64,000 nt of DNA from Pseudomonas sediminis (GTDB taxonomy: Bacteria > Pseudomonadota > Gammaproteobacteria > Pseudomonadales > Pseudomonadaceae): contig NZ_CP154631.1 of the NCBI RefSeq assembly GCF_039555755.1, forward strand, positions 3,534,001-3,598,000, written 5' to 3'. Positions 34,572 to 44,195 of the stretch are shown piece after piece. Position numbers and translations under genes: made by a program. The stretch's first letter is position 1, and every line of letters begins with the position of its first letter. The notes beneath the pieces are model-generated. The model ran no database searches and was not told where the DNA came from. It worked only from the letters and a program-made list of their open reading frames with translations.

Positions 34572-34653
34572 GCCGTCAAATCCTAGTCGCCTGCTGCGTG
34601 CGTGCGACAGCCATTCTCGGCCTGAGCGCCTCTTGCCGGGAGGATGAGAGAAG

Positions 34654-35442
34654 ATGAAAGTCTGGGCAGTAGCCAATCAGAAGGGCGGGGTCGGCAAGAC
34701 CACCACCTCCATCGCGCTGGCAGGCCTGTTGGCCGATGCCGGCAAGCGCGTGATCGTCGTCGATCTCGACCCGCATGGGTCGATGACCAGCTATTTCGGT
34801 CATGATCCCGATACGCTGGAGCACAGTTGCTTCGATCTGTTCCTGCATCAGGGCAATGTGCCGCAGGGCCTGCCCAAGCAACTGCTGCACAGCACCAGTC
34901 ACGAGAATATCTCCCTGTTGCCGTCGAGCACCGCGCTGGCCACGCTCGAGCGCCAGTCGCCAGGGCAGAATGGCTTGGGGCTGGTGATCGCCAAGAGCCT
35001 GGCGCAGCTGTGGGAGGATTTCGATCACGCCATCATCGACAGCCCGCCCTTGCTCGGCGTACTGATGGTCAACGCCCTGGCGGCGAGCCAGCAACTGGCG
35101 ATACCGGTGCAGACTGAATTCCTCGCAGTGAAAGGCCTGGAGCGCATGATCACCACGCTGGCGATGATCAATCGCTCGCGTAAGCAGGCTTTGCCTTACA
35201 CCATCGTGCCGACGCTGTTCGACCGCCGCACCCAGGCGTCCATGAGTACGCTGCGGCTACTGCGCAACACTTACCCTGAGCACCTGTGGCCGGCTTACAT
35301 TCCGGTCGACACGCGCTTGCGTGATGCCAGCCGGGCTGGGCGCACGCCTTCGCAGTTCGATGCGAACAGCCGTGGCGTCATCGCCTACCGAGCGCTGCTC
35401 AAGCATCTGTTGAGTCATCAGCCGGCGGCGCAGGTGGCTTGA
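34654..35442 (+). CDS. parC: ParC, ParA-like ATPase for chemotaxis array positioning
   Basis: Protein of 262 residues with Walker A KGGVGKTTT at 10-18 and a VVDLDPHGSMTSYFG switch; family ParA/MinD. In vibrios and pseudomonads the ParC/ParP pair, coded beside cheA and cheW, brings signalling arrays to the flagellated pole and passes them to daughter cells. Its place between motD and parP supports this over plasmid partition. GGGAGGATGAGAGAAG lies just ahead of the ATG. Confidence 0.88.
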   Translation: MKVWAVANQKGGVGKTTTSIALAGLLADAGKRVIVVDLDPHGSMTSYFGHDPDTLEHSCFDLFLHQGNVPQGLPKQLLHSTSHENISLLPSSTALATLERQSPGQNGLGLVIAKSLAQLWEDFDHAIIDSPPLLGVLMVNALAASQQLAIPVQTEFLAVKGLERMITTLAMINRSRKQALPYTIVPTLFDRRTQASMSTLRLLRNTYPEHLWPAYIPVDTRLRDASRAGRTPSQFDANSRGVIAYRALLKHLLSHQPAAQVA

Positions 35443-35470
35443 AATGAGCGTCTGTGTTGAACTGCGACAC

Positions 35471-35498
35471 TCAAGTCGGAGCATGCCGCGGCCGATAG
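35471..35498 (+). promoter_or_regulatory. Predicted FliA (sigma28) promoter before parP
   Basis: TCAAG at 35471-35475, fifteen bases, then GCCGATAG at 35491-35498. The -10 part matches 7 of 8 and TCAAG is the usual -35 form in pseudomonads; the spacer is one base longer than in the fliS2 site. It is 31 bases before the parP ATG. Confidence 0.6.
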
Positions 35499-35528
35499 GC
35501 TGTCAAGATCTTATTCCGGGTTCCAGTC

Positions 35529-36302
35529 ATGAGTCGTAACCTCGCCACCGCTACGCGTTCCCAGCTGGCTCTGCAGTCCTACCTCGATGGGCTGCTGCAG
35601 GAAGCTGCCGCCGAACTGGAGATGTCCGTCAGTCTGGACGAGTTCGAGGCCGCGGTGCTCGAGGAGCAGGTGCGCGATGCACGCCTGGTCGAGCCGGTCG
35701 CATTGGCCGTTGCGCCGGTGGAGTTGCTTGCGCCGGTGCAGGCGCCGGTGATCGAAGAGGCTCCGCCGGAAGTTGCCATCCTTGCCGAGCTGGCGCCGCA
35801 ACCGGCTGCCTTGCTGGCCGATGGTCGTCCGACCTGGGCCGAGGAGCCCTTCGAGTGCCTGTTGTTCGACGTGGCCGGGTTGACCCTGGCCGTGCCGCTG
35901 ATTTGCCTGGGCTCGATCTATCCGCTCGAAGGACAGGAACTGACGCCGCTGTTTGGTCAGCCGGATTGGTTTCTTGGCATCCTGCCGAGCCAGGCCGGTA
36001 ACCTGAAAGTACTGGATACAGCCCGTTGGGTGATGCCAGACCGTTATCGCGAGGACTTCCGCGAAGGCCTTCAATACGTGATTTCCGTGCAGGGCTACGA
36101 GTGGGGGTTGGCGGTGCATCAGGTCAGCCGCTCGATTCGCCTGGACCCGAGCGAGGTCAAGTGGCGCAGCCAGCGTACCCAGCGGCCCTGGCTGGCCGGT
36201 ACGGTGATCGAGCACATGTGCGCGCTGCTCGATGTGGCTGCGTTGGCCGAGCTGATCGCCAGCGGTGCGGCGAAACGCCTGAATGGCGGAAAACTGCATT
36301 GA
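35529..36302 (+). CDS. parP: ParP, CheW-domain protein linking arrays to ParC
   Basis: Protein of 257 residues: a Val/Ala/Glu/Pro-rich N-terminal arm (1-105) and a CheW-like domain (about 110-250, FECLLFDVAGLTLAVPLICLGSIYPLEG). ParP joins ParC to CheA through an array integration surface in the CheW fold, keeping arrays at the pole. It follows parC, with an FliA-type promoter in between, and lies ahead of cheW. Confidence 0.87.
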   Translation: MSRNLATATRSQLALQSYLDGLLQEAAAELEMSVSLDEFEAAVLEEQVRDARLVEPVALAVAPVELLAPVQAPVIEEAPPEVAILAELAPQPAALLADGRPTWAEEPFECLLFDVAGLTLAVPLICLGSIYPLEGQELTPLFGQPDWFLGILPSQAGNLKVLDTARWVMPDRYREDFREGLQYVISVQGYEWGLAVHQVSRSIRLDPSEVKWRSQRTQRPWLAGTVIEHMCALLDVAALAELIASGAAKRLNGGKLH

Positions 36303-36397
36303 GAATTGGTGGGCCTGTGCCAACGGGCTCTATAGTTAATGACAAGCGGGTCGACCCGCACATGCCGCACTGAGCGGTTTTTGACGAGGCTAGGGAC

Positions 36398-36877
36398 ATG
36401 AAGAAAAGTTCTGCACAGGGTGCCGAAGATCCGATTCTGCAGTGGGTGACCTTTCGCCTGGACAACGAGACCTACGGCATCAACGTGATGCAGGTTCAGG
36501 AAGTCCTGCGCTACACCGAGATCGCCCCGGTGCCGGGTGCACCTAGCTACGTGCTGGGCATCATCAACCTGCGCGGCAACGTGGTGACCGTGATCGATAC
36601 CCGCCAGCGCTTCGGCCTGGGTTCGGCGCCGGTGACCGACAACACCCGTATCGTCATCATCGAGGCGGACAAACAAGTGGTCGGCATCCTGGTCGACAGT
36701 GTGGCCGAAGTGGTCTACCTGCGTCAGTCCGAGATCGAGACTGCACCGAATGTCGGCAACGACGAGTCGGCCAAGTTCATCCAGGGCGTGTGCAACAAGA
36801 ACGGCGAACTGCTGATTCTGGTCGAGCTGGACAAGATGATGTCCGAGGAAGAGTGGTCGGAGCTGGAGAGCATCTGA
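36398..36877 (+). CDS. cheW: CheW, receptor-kinase coupling protein
   Basis: Protein of 159 residues, one CheW domain: QWVTFRLDNETYGINVMQVQEVLRYTEIAPVPGAPSYVLGIINLRGNVVTVIDTR is the standard start of the fold. It bridges chemoreceptors and CheA P5. It stands 95 bases after parP and 3 before the DUF2802 gene. Confidence 0.96.
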   Translation: MKKSSAQGAEDPILQWVTFRLDNETYGINVMQVQEVLRYTEIAPVPGAPSYVLGIINLRGNVVTVIDTRQRFGLGSAPVTDNTRIVIIEADKQVVGILVDSVAEVVYLRQSEIETAPNVGNDESAKFIQGVCNKNGELLILVELDKMMSEEEWSELESI

Positions 36878-36880
36878 GCC

Positions 36881-37294
36881 ATGTCCGAATTCGCCATGCT
36901 TGCCGCGGCTCTGGCCTTCGTGGCGCTGCTATGCGTGGCCCTGGGCATCGTCTGCAAAGGCCTGTACCGCAACCAGCAACGCCTGCTGGACGAACAGGCC
37001 AAGCGTGACGCCGTGCGCGATGCACGGATCAGGGAACTGAGTAAACGTCTCGACGCCTACCTGACCGGCAGCATTCGTATGGGCGAAGAGCTGCATGAGC
37101 TACGCCGTGTGGTGGCGCCGCTGCCGGACAAGGTCAGCCAGATCGAGCAGCGCGATCCCAACAGTCTGTCCTTCACCCAGGCCGCTCGCCTGGTTGGCAT
37201 GGGCGCCAGCGTCGACGATCTCACCCAGTCCTGCGGCCTCAGCACGGCCGAGGCCGAGCTGATCAGCCGGCTGCATCGACCCAAGAAAGCCTAA
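36881..37294 (+). CDS. DUF2802 membrane protein
   Basis: Protein of 137 residues with one N-terminal membrane helix (about 4-28), a coiled coil (30-80) and a C-terminal helix-turn-helix-like part (QAARLVGMGASVDDLTQSCGLSTAEAELISRLHR) of the DUF2802 family. It regularly closes the cheW end of pseudomonad chemotaxis operons, only 3 bases after cheW. The family has no proven role; the turn-helix part may bind a partner rather than DNA because the protein is membrane-tethered. Confidence 0.85.
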   Translation: MSEFAMLAAALAFVALLCVALGIVCKGLYRNQQRLLDEQAKRDAVRDARIRELSKRLDAYLTGSIRMGEELHELRRVVAPLPDKVSQIEQRDPNSLSFTQAARLVGMGASVDDLTQSCGLSTAEAELISRLHRPKKA

Positions 37295-37353
37295 GCGCTG
37301 CGGCTGCGAAGCTCTTTTCTGCCGGTCACTCAACGCGTTCTGGTGGTTTCCCA

Positions 37354-37704
37354 TTAATCGGCACTCGGCCCACTCAGGCGGGGAAGTGGCGGGGTGACGT
37401 CGCGCTCGCTTTCCTGTGCCGGAGTGAAACCCTCCGGTGTCTTGCCCTGCAGGTGCCAGGCGAAGGCGATGATCTCGGCAATGCAGCGATACAGTGCGTC
37501 AGGAATGGCGTCGCCCAGTTCGAGGCGCGCCAGCAGACGCACCAACTCGGCATTTTCATAGATCGGTACTTCGTATTCGCGAGCGATGGCGAGGATGGCT
37601 TCGGCCAGTTCATCATCACCCTTGGCGCTGAGTATTGGTGCGTTTTGCCCGTCATAGTTGAGGGCGATGGCCTGACGCGCTTCGGACTGCGGCTTGCGGC
37701 TCAT
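37354..37704 (-). CDS. Free-standing FlhB C-terminal domain protein (EscU/YscU/HrcU family)
   Basis: Protein of 116 residues. RQAIALNYDGQNAPILSAKGDD aligns with the FlhB segment right after its NPTH site (FAVALKYDPEKGSAPVLLAKGGD), and AREYEVPIYENAELVRLLARLELGDAIPDALYRCIAEIIAFAW with the rest of that domain. It therefore equals the FlhB fragment made by self-cleavage, without membrane part or NPTH. Similar proteins (FlhX-like) can replace the native fragment in some bacteria. Its ATG overlaps the stop of the FliK-like gene, so both are made together. A Pro-rich tail follows the domain. Confidence 0.85.
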   Translation of the reverse strand: MSRKPQSEARQAIALNYDGQNAPILSAKGDDELAEAILAIAREYEVPIYENAELVRLLARLELGDAIPDALYRCIAEIIAFAWHLQGKTPEGFTPAQESERDVTPPLPRLSGPSAD

Positions 37705-39230
37705 GCGGTTTCGTCCACCCAGCGTTGTTCCAGCGAGGTTTTCGGTCCTTGCGGTGGCATGCCCTGGCTGCAGGCCAGTTCGCCAACCTCCAGTCCTGCG
37801 GCTAGCAGGCGCTTACGCAGGTTGCCCAGCTCGGCGGTGATCAGCGATGCGGTATTGGCGCGTTCGGCCCACAGTTGGCTGGAGAGGCTGCCGCGCAGTA
37901 GTTGAGCGCGAACCTGCAGCGGGCCAAGATGATCGAGGTCGAAGGCCAGTTCCACGCGCCAGAGCGTTTCCTTCTGCTCCGCTTTCTCCGCCTTGCCACT
38001 GTCTTCGCGCTGCAGTTTGATCTGCAGTGGAATCACTTCCTGCTGGTGGCGCATGGGCAGCTCCAGCTGCCAGGTGGTCAGCAGGTTGCCGTTGGCATCC
38101 ACCTGGGTTTGCGCCAGGCTCGATAGCTGATGGGTCTGCAGCCGTGAGACGGCTGCAGCGGCCAGCTTCAGCAGGGTTTCCAGGTCGGCTTCGCCATCCA
38201 TGTTCTGCAGCAAGCGCGAGGGCAGGGGAAAGGTCAGCGCCTGTTGGCGTGCTGAGCCGGCAGCGCCTGCCCCGAGCAGTTGCCGAGCCAGGTTGGGCAA
38301 GTTCTGGTTGAGGACGTTCTGCAGGCCCGCAAGGGGGCCGGAGACTCCTGGCAACTGCGGCATCAGCTGGGCGATCAGGCGCAGCAGGTTGGCTTTCAGG
38401 TCCTGCGGCAATGAGCCGGTCTGGCCCTGCAGCAGTTTGGCTTCGAGCAGCACACCGCTGCCTTCGAGTGCCTGCGCGAGGCCTTTGGCGGTACTCAGCT
38501 GGGTGCTATCGGGGAGGCCGGCAAGCAGCTTGTCGATACTGCCGCGCAGCGCCTCATCGCCACCGCTCAGGTTCTGCAGGCCCTTGAACAAGCCCTCCAG
38601 TGACGCCTGGCGATTCTGCTGGGCGGCCAGTTGCTGGCCCAGTACCAACTGATCGAGGCGGCCGCTGAGTGGCAGAAAGGCGAGGCTCTGGCTGCCTTGT
38701 ACCTGCGCGCTGAGCAGGCTGCCGAGCGGCAGATTCAAGGGGCTGTCGATGGCCAGCTTGTTGCCCGCCAGCGGAGTGTTGAGCAGGTTGACCACCAGGC
38801 GATAGATCGTCTGCGCATTCTGTGTCGGCAGTGGGGCGTTGCTGACGACCTTGCCCTGCACCAGCGTACCGGGGGGCAGTTGCTGCAGGTCGAGGCTGGT
38901 CAGCGGCTTGTCACCGCCAGCCTGCAAGGCCAGCGCCAGGCGAGTCTCGGACAGTGCGGTGACCACCAGCGCGCTGCCCTGAGCCAGCGGCCTGGGGCTC
39001 TCGGCTTGCAGAGTCGCCTGCTTGCCGCCTGCGAGGGTCAGTTTGAGCAGCAGCTGGAAGCTTTGCGCTTGTTCGCGAATCGCCACGACTTCGGCCTTGG
39101 CGCTTTCGCCGGCCGCCAGCATGCCTTCCAGTGGCTGCAACAGGCGCACGGCCATGTCTGCCGCCGTCGCAGTGTTGCGAATCACCGGTACGGAAGGGGG
39201 AAGCGGGCGTGGGCTGCTGATTTCGCTCAT
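37701..39230 (-). CDS. FliK-like hook-length-control family protein
   Basis: Protein of 509 residues, Leu/Gln-rich. The C-terminal part (about 380-490, with LPMRHQQEVIPLQIKLQRED and LDHLGPLQVRAQLLRGSLSSQLWAERANTASLI) matches the Flg_hook domain of FliK; the rest is helical and low in complexity. There is no signal peptide. Coupling to a free FlhB C-terminal domain suggests the pair works as a second specificity-switch module or modifies the main FliK-FlhB one. It is convergent to the chemotaxis operon and divergent from ccmA. Confidence 0.8.
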   Translation of the reverse strand: MSEISSPRPLPPSVPVIRNTATAADMAVRLLQPLEGMLAAGESAKAEVVAIREQAQSFQLLLKLTLAGGKQATLQAESPRPLAQGSALVVTALSETRLALALQAGGDKPLTSLDLQQLPPGTLVQGKVVSNAPLPTQNAQTIYRLVVNLLNTPLAGNKLAIDSPLNLPLGSLLSAQVQGSQSLAFLPLSGRLDQLVLGQQLAAQQNRQASLEGLFKGLQNLSGGDEALRGSIDKLLAGLPDSTQLSTAKGLAQALEGSGVLLEAKLLQGQTGSLPQDLKANLLRLIAQLMPQLPGVSGPLAGLQNVLNQNLPNLARQLLGAGAAGSARQQALTFPLPSRLLQNMDGEADLETLLKLAAAAVSRLQTHQLSSLAQTQVDANGNLLTTWQLELPMRHQQEVIPLQIKLQREDSGKAEKAEQKETLWRVELAFDLDHLGPLQVRAQLLRGSLSSQLWAERANTASLITAELGNLRKRLLAAGLEVGELACSQGMPPQGPKTSLEQRWVDETA

Positions 39231-39346
39231 GGGCTCTCACGTATCTGATGGCGTACTGCTTCACGAGTACAGCCTGAGGCTGATTTGCCTGCCACAGATT
39301 AACACCCTGTCGAAAATGCTGACTGCGGGGACAGTGGCGCGCCATG

Positions 39347-39352
39347 TATAAT
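39347..39352 (+). promoter_or_regulatory. Consensus -10 box before the ccm operon
   Basis: TATAAT, perfect, 82 bases before the ccmA ATG in a 203-base divergent gap. No good -35 box is seen at 16-18 bases; CTGACT lies too far. It is the best start candidate for ccmABCDEFGHI. Confidence 0.5.
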
Positions 39353-39433
39353 GCCGCCCGCTGCGCATAGTAGTTCCGGCACTCTTCAGTATAGCGGCCG
39401 GAGCACCGTCGACTTTAACCCTGCCAGGTATCG

Positions 39434-40078
39434 ATGACCCGTCCCGTTCCCCTTCTCGAAGCCGTGGCGCTCAGCTGTGAGCGGGACTGGCGCATGCTTT
39501 TCGAGCAGTTGCACTTCGCCCTGCAGCCGGGCGACATGTTGCAGATCAGCGGCCCCAACGGTAGCGGCAAGACCAGCTTGCTACGGCTGATCGCGGGCCT
39601 GCGTCAGCCGACCTCCGGTGACATCCTCCTGCAGGGTCAAGCCCTGGCCGAGCAGCGCAGCGAGTTGGCGCGCAACCTGTTGTGGATTGGCCATGCCGCC
39701 GGCATCAAGGGCCTGCTGAGCGCCGAAGAGAACCTGGCCTGGCTCTGCGCGCTGCATCGTCCGGCGAGTCGCGAGGCGATCTGGCAGGCGCTGGAAGCGG
39801 TCGGCCTGCGCGGTTTCGAGGACGTTCCCTGTCATACCCTGTCGGCCGGCCAACAGCGCCGTGTCGCGCTGGCACGCCTTTATCTGGCCGATACACCCCC
39901 GCTGTGGGTGCTCGATGAGCCGTTCACTGCACTGGACAAGAGTGGCGTGGCGCAACTCGAAGCGCACTTGGCCGGCCATTGCGAACGTGGGGGTGTCGTG
40001 GTGCTGACCACTCACCACAGTCTGCAACGCACTCCGGCGACCTATCGCGATCTGGATCTGGGGCAGTACGCCGCATGA
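39434..40078 (+). CDS. ccmA: CcmA, ATPase of the heme-exporter-like ABC complex
   Basis: Protein of 214 residues with Walker [10 protein letters not shown], the ABC signature [16 protein letters not shown] and Walker [14 protein letters not shown]. With CcmB (and CcmC/D) it frees holo-CcmE from the complex using ATP. Its TGA overlaps the ccmB ATG. It opens the operon, with almost every later junction overlapping. Confidence 0.96.
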   Translation: MTRPVPLLEAVALSCERDWRMLFEQLHFALQPGDMLQISGPNGSGKTSLLRLIAGLRQPTSGDILLQGQALAEQRSELARNLLWIGHAAGIKGLLSAEENLAWLCALHRPASREAIWQALEAVGLRGFEDVPCHTLSAGQQRRVALARLYLADTPPLWVLDEPFTALDKSGVAQLEAHLAGHCERGGVVVLTTHHSLQRTPATYRDLDLGQYAA

Positions 40079-40746
40079 GCAACGTTTTCACACAGCTGCT
40101 GTCGCGCGAAATGCGCCTGCTCGCTCGCCGTCCGTCCGATCTGGCCAACCCGCTGGTGTTCTTCGCCATCGTCATCGCGCTGTTCCCGCTGGCGGTGGGA
40201 CCAGAGACGCAATTGTTGCAAACCCTTTCCCCTGGCCTGGTCTGGGTCGCGGCGCTTTTGGCCGTGCTGCTCTCGCTGGACGGGCTTTTCCGCAGTGATT
40301 TCGAGGACGGCTCGCTCGAACAGTGGGTCCTTTCGTCGCACCCCCTGCCTCTTCTGGTGTTGGCCAAGGTGCTGGCACACTGGCTATTCAGTGGGTTGGC
40401 GCTGGTGCTGCTGGCGCCCTTGCTGGCGCTGATGCTCGGCTTGCCCGGGCGTTGCCTGCCGGTGTTGCTGATTTCCCTGCTACTCGGCACCCCGGTGCTG
40501 AGCCTGCTCGGTGCGGTGGGCGCGGCGCTCACCGTCGGTCTCAAGCGCGGCGGTCTGCTGCTGGCGCTGCTGATTCTGCCGCTGTACATCCCGGTGCTGA
40601 TTCTTGGCAGCGGGGCGTTGCAGGCGGCCCTGCAAGGACTGCCGGCTACCGGCCATCTGTTATGGCTGGCCAGCCTCACTGCATTGGCGGTGACCCTGAC
40701 ACCTTTTGCGATTGCCGCCGGTCTGACCATCAGCGTCGGCGAATAA
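40075..40746 (+). CDS. ccmB: CcmB, ABC membrane subunit
   Basis: Protein of 223 residues with six membrane helices, no signal peptide, and the CcmB opening [26 protein letters not shown]. The start at 40075 overlaps ccmA; a longer open frame lies within ccmA. It is the membrane partner of CcmA in system I cytochrome c maturation. Confidence 0.95.
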   Translation: MSNVFTQLLSREMRLLARRPSDLANPLVFFAIVIALFPLAVGPETQLLQTLSPGLVWVAALLAVLLSLDGLFRSDFEDGSLEQWVLSSHPLPLLVLAKVLAHWLFSGLALVLLAPLLALMLGLPGRCLPVLLISLLLGTPVLSLLGAVGAALTVGLKRGGLLLALLILPLYIPVLILGSGALQAALQGLPATGHLLWLASLTALAVTLTPFAIAAGLTISVGE

Positions 40747-40811
40747 CAACGAACCGTGATTGACCTCTGAACCGGGCAACCGCCGGATCAGGCCTGAATA
40801 ATGAGTCGAGC

Positions 40812-41567
40812 ATGAACTGGACGTGGTTTCACAAATGGGGTTCGCCCAAGTGGTTCTATGAGATGAGTGGCCGCTGGCTGCCCTGGCTCAGCATCGCTGC
40901 CGTGTTGCTGAGCGCCGCTGGCCTGATCTGGGGCCTGGCGTTCGCGCCGCCGGATTACCAGCAGGGCAACAGCTTTCGCATCATCTACATCCACGTTCCT
41001 GCCGCCTTTCTCGCTCAGTCCATCTACGTGACGCTGGCCGTTGCTGGCCTGGTCGGCCTGGTCTGGAAGATGAAGCTGGCCGACGTCGCCGTGCAACAGG
41101 CAGCCCCCATCGGCGCCTGGATGACTGCCATCGCACTGCTCACCGGCGCCATCTGGGGCAAGCCGACCTGGGGCACCTACTGGGTCTGGGATGCGCGCCT
41201 GACCTCGATGCTGATCCTGCTGTTCCTCTACTTCGGCGTCATCGCCCTGGGCAACGCCATCAGCAACCGCGACAGCGCCGCCAAGGCCTGCGCCGTGCTG
41301 GCCATCGTCGGCGTGGTCAACATTCCGATCATCAAGTACTCGGTGGAGTGGTGGAACTCGCTGCACCAGACCGCCACTTTCAAGATCACCGAAAAGCCGG
41401 CGATGCCGGTGGAAATGTGGCTGCCGCTACTGCTGGCGGTGTTGGGTTTCTACTGTTTCTTCGGCGCCGTGCTGCTCTATCGCATGCGTCTGGAAGTGCT
41501 CAAGCGCGAAGCGCGCAGCAGCTGGGTGAAAGCCGAAGTGCAGCGTCTGGTGGAGGGCAAGGCATGA
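40812..41567 (+). CDS. ccmC: CcmC, heme handling protein
   Basis: Protein of 251 residues with six membrane helices and the periplasmic tryptophan motif [13 protein letters not shown] between conserved histidines (IYIHVPAAF and the EWWNSLHQ loop). It binds heme and hands it to CcmE. The ccmD ATG overlaps its stop. Confidence 0.96.
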   Translation: MNWTWFHKWGSPKWFYEMSGRWLPWLSIAAVLLSAAGLIWGLAFAPPDYQQGNSFRIIYIHVPAAFLAQSIYVTLAVAGLVGLVWKMKLADVAVQQAAPIGAWMTAIALLTGAIWGKPTWGTYWVWDARLTSMLILLFLYFGVIALGNAISNRDSAAKACAVLAIVGVVNIPIIKYSVEWWNSLHQTATFKITEKPAMPVEMWLPLLLAVLGFYCFFGAVLLYRMRLEVLKREARSSWVKAEVQRLVEGKA

Positions 41568-41740
41568 GTTTTTCGTCCTTTGCCGAATTCCTCGCCATGG
41601 GTACCCATGGCCCCTACGTCTGGAGCGCCTACGGCATCAGCCTGGCAATCCTAGCGTTGAATGTGGTGCTGCCGATATTGGCACGCCGCCGTTACCTGCA
41701 AGACGAGGCGCGCCGTTTGCGCCGGGAGAAGTCGAAGTGA
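41564..41740 (+). CDS. ccmD: CcmD, small heme-exporter subunit
   Basis: Protein of 58 residues with one membrane helix (about 17-40, [22 protein letters not shown]) and a very basic tail ([18 protein letters not shown]), the standard CcmD form. It joins the CcmC-CcmE complex and helps release of holo-CcmE. It overlaps both ccmC and ccmE. Confidence 0.93.
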   Translation: MSFSSFAEFLAMGTHGPYVWSAYGISLAILALNVVLPILARRRYLQDEARRLRREKSK

Positions 41741-42225
41741 ATCCGGTTCGCAAGAAACGTCTGTACATCGTTCTGGCCATCCTCTGCGGCGTGAGCATCG
41801 CCGTGGCACTGGCGCTGACCGCCCTGCAGGAGAACATCAATCTGTTCTACACCCCGACGCAGATCGCCAACGGCGAGGCACCGGTCGATACCCGTATCCG
41901 TGCCGGCGGCCTGGTGGAAGAGGGCTCGGTGAAGCGTTCCGCCGATACTCTGGAAGTCGACTTCGTCGTCACCGACGGCGCTCACGGAGTGACCATTCGC
42001 TACCACGGCATCCTCCCGGATCTGTTCCGTGAAGGGCAGGGCATCGTCGCCCTGGGCCGGGTCAATGAACAAGGCGTGCTGGTAGCCGACGAGGTGCTGG
42101 CCAAGCACGACGAGAATTACATGCCGCCTGAAGTCATGCAGGCGCTGGAAAAGAGCGGAATGATGCAGAAGCACAATGAGGCCAATGCTGCCAAACAGGG
42201 CTATCAGCAGGAGAGTGCACAATGA
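41737..42225 (+). CDS. ccmE: CcmE, periplasmic heme chaperone
   Basis: Protein of 162 residues with a GTG start at 41737, a basic N-terminus, one membrane helix (about 7-28) and the OB-fold. The heme-binding His and Tyr are in the [11 protein letters not shown] motif (HxxxY). It carries heme from CcmC to CcmF. The last four bases overlap the ccmF start. Confidence 0.95.
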   Translation: MNPVRKKRLYIVLAILCGVSIAVALALTALQENINLFYTPTQIANGEAPVDTRIRAGGLVEEGSVKRSADTLEVDFVVTDGAHGVTIRYHGILPDLFREGQGIVALGRVNEQGVLVADEVLAKHDENYMPPEVMQALEKSGMMQKHNEANAAKQGYQQESAQ

Positions 42226-44195
42226 TCCCCGAGCTCGGCCATCTGGCGATGATCCTGGCGCTGTGCCTGTGTCTGGTACAGGCGACGCTGCCGCTGATCG
42301 GTGCCTGGCGTGGTGACCACCAGTGGATGAGCCTGGCGCAGCCGGCAGCCTGGGGTCAGTTCGCCTTTTTGCTGTTCTCCTTCATCTGCCTGACCTATGC
42401 CTTCATGGTCGACGATTTCTCCGTCGCCTACGTGGCCAACAACTCCAACAGCGCGCTGCCCTGGTACTACAAGTTCAGCGCGGTGTGGGGCGCGCACGAA
42501 GGCTCCTTGCTGCTGTGGGCCTTGATCCTGGCCGGCTGGACCTTCGCCGTGGCGATTTTCTCGCGCCATCTGCCGGAAGAAATGCTTGCACGCGTGTTGG
42601 CGGTGATGGGCATGATCAGTGTCGGCTTCCTGCTGTTCCTGATCGTTACCTCCAATCCCTTCGAGCGCCTGCTGCCGAACTCGCCAGCGGATGGCCGCGA
42701 CCTCAACCCGCTGCTGCAGGACTTCGGCCTGATCGTGCATCCGCCGATGCTGTACATGGGCTATGTCGGTTTCTCGGTGGCTTTCGCCTTCGCCATTGCC
42801 GCCTTGCTCGGCGGCAAGCTGGACGCCGCCTGGGCGCGCTGGTCGCGTCCGTGGACCATCATCGCCTGGGCCTTCCTCGGCATCGGTATCGCCCTCGGCT
42901 CCTGGTGGGCCTACTACGAGCTTGGCTGGGGTGGCTGGTGGTTCTGGGACCCGGTAGAGAACGCGTCCTTCATGCCCTGGTTGGTGGGCACCGCGTTGAT
43001 TCACTCCCTCGCCGTGACCGAGAAACGCGGGGTGTTCAAGAGCTGGACCGTACTGCTGGCCATCGCCGCCTTCTCCTTGAGCTTGCTGGGCACCTTCTTG
43101 GTTCGCTCTGGCGTACTGACTTCGGTACACGCCTTTGCTACCGATCCGGAGCGCGGCGTGTTCATCCTCGCTTTCCTGTTGGTGGTGGTGGGTGGTTCGC
43201 TGGCGTTGTTCGCCGTGCGCGCACCGGTGGTCAAGAGCCAGGTCGGCTTTGGCCTGTGGTCGCGTGAGACGCTGCTGTTGGTCAACAACATCGTGCTGGT
43301 GGTGTCGGCCGCGATGATTCTGCTCGGCACCCTCTACCCGTTGGTGCTCGATGCGCTGACCGGCGCCAAGCTGTCGGTTGGCCCGCCATACTTCAACGCG
43401 TTGTTCCTGCCGCTGATGGCACTGCTGATGGCGGTGATCAGCGTTGGCGTACTGGTGCGCTGGAAGGATACCCCGCTGAAATGGCTGGGCAGCATGTTGG
43501 CGCCGGTACTGGTGGCCAGTGTGGTCCTGGCGGTCATCGCCACCTTCTTGCATGGTGATTTCCACTGGGCTGTACTGGCCGTCTGCCTGCTGGCCTTCTG
43601 GGTAATCCTCGCCGGCGTGCGTGACATCCTCGACAAGACGCGCCACAAGGGTCTGATCAAGGGGCTGCCGAGCCTGAGCCGCAGCTACTGGGGGATGCAG
43701 ATGGCGCACCTGGGTTTCGCTGTGTGCGCCCTGGGCGTGGTGCTCACCAGCCTTGGCAGCTACGAGCGCGACCTGCGTATGGCGCCGGGGGATTCCGTGG
43801 AGCTGGCCGGCTATCGCTTCCAGTTCGACGGCGCCGTGCATCACGAGGGCCCCAACTTCATTTCCGACAAGGGCACGGTACGTGTGTTCGATGGCGAGCG
43901 ACAGATCAAGGTACTGCACCCGGAGAAGCGCCTGTACACCGTGCAGCAGGCAACCATGACCGAGGCGGGCATCGATGCTGGCTTCACTCGCGACCTGTTC
44001 GTCGCCCTCGGCGAGCCACTGGAGCAGGGCGCCTGGGCCGTACGCATTCACATCAAGCCGTTCGTCCGCTGGATCTGGCTGGGTGCGTTGCTGATGGGCT
44101 TCGGTGGCTTCCTCGCCGCGGCTGACAAGCGCTACCGGATCAAGGTCAGAACCCGCGTGCGCGAAGCCCTTGGCATGCAGGAGGCCAGCGCATGA
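42222..44195 (+). CDS. ccmF: CcmF, cytochrome c heme lyase subunit
   Basis: Protein of 657 residues with about 15 membrane helices, the tryptophan-rich motif [18 protein letters not shown] (near residues 230-250) and conserved His regions. Together with CcmH/CcmI it attaches heme to CxxCH of apocytochromes. It overlaps ccmE and ccmG. Confidence 0.96.
   Translation: MIPELGHLAMILALCLCLVQATLPLIGAWRGDHQWMSLAQPAAWGQFAFLLFSFICLTYAFMVDDFSVAYVANNSNSALPWYYKFSAVWGAHEGSLLLWALILAGWTFAVAIFSRHLPEEMLARVLAVMGMISVGFLLFLIVTSNPFERLLPNSPADGRDLNPLLQDFGLIVHPPMLYMGYVGFSVAFAFAIAALLGGKLDAAWARWSRPWTIIAWAFLGIGIALGSWWAYYELGWGGWWFWDPVENASFMPWLVGTALIHSLAVTEKRGVFKSWTVLLAIAAFSLSLLGTFLVRSGVLTSVHAFATDPERGVFILAFLLVVVGGSLALFAVRAPVVKSQVGFGLWSRETLLLVNNIVLVVSAAMILLGTLYPLVLDALTGAKLSVGPPYFNALFLPLMALLMAVISVGVLVRWKDTPLKWLGSMLAPVLVASVVLAVIATFLHGDFHWAVLAVCLLAFWVILAGVRDILDKTRHKGLIKGLPSLSRSYWGMQMAHLGFAVCALGVVLTSLGSYERDLRMAPGDSVELAGYRFQFDGAVHHEGPNFISDKGTVRVFDGERQIKVLHPEKRLYTVQQATMTEAGIDAGFTRDLFVALGEPLEQGAWAVRIHIKPFVRWIWLGALLMGFGGFLAAADKRYRIKVRTRVREALGMQEASA

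Noticed and set aside
34654..35442. Plasmid or chromosome partition ParA
   Set aside because: Lies between motD and the CheW-domain parP with no parB or parS; the chemotaxis ParC role fits better.
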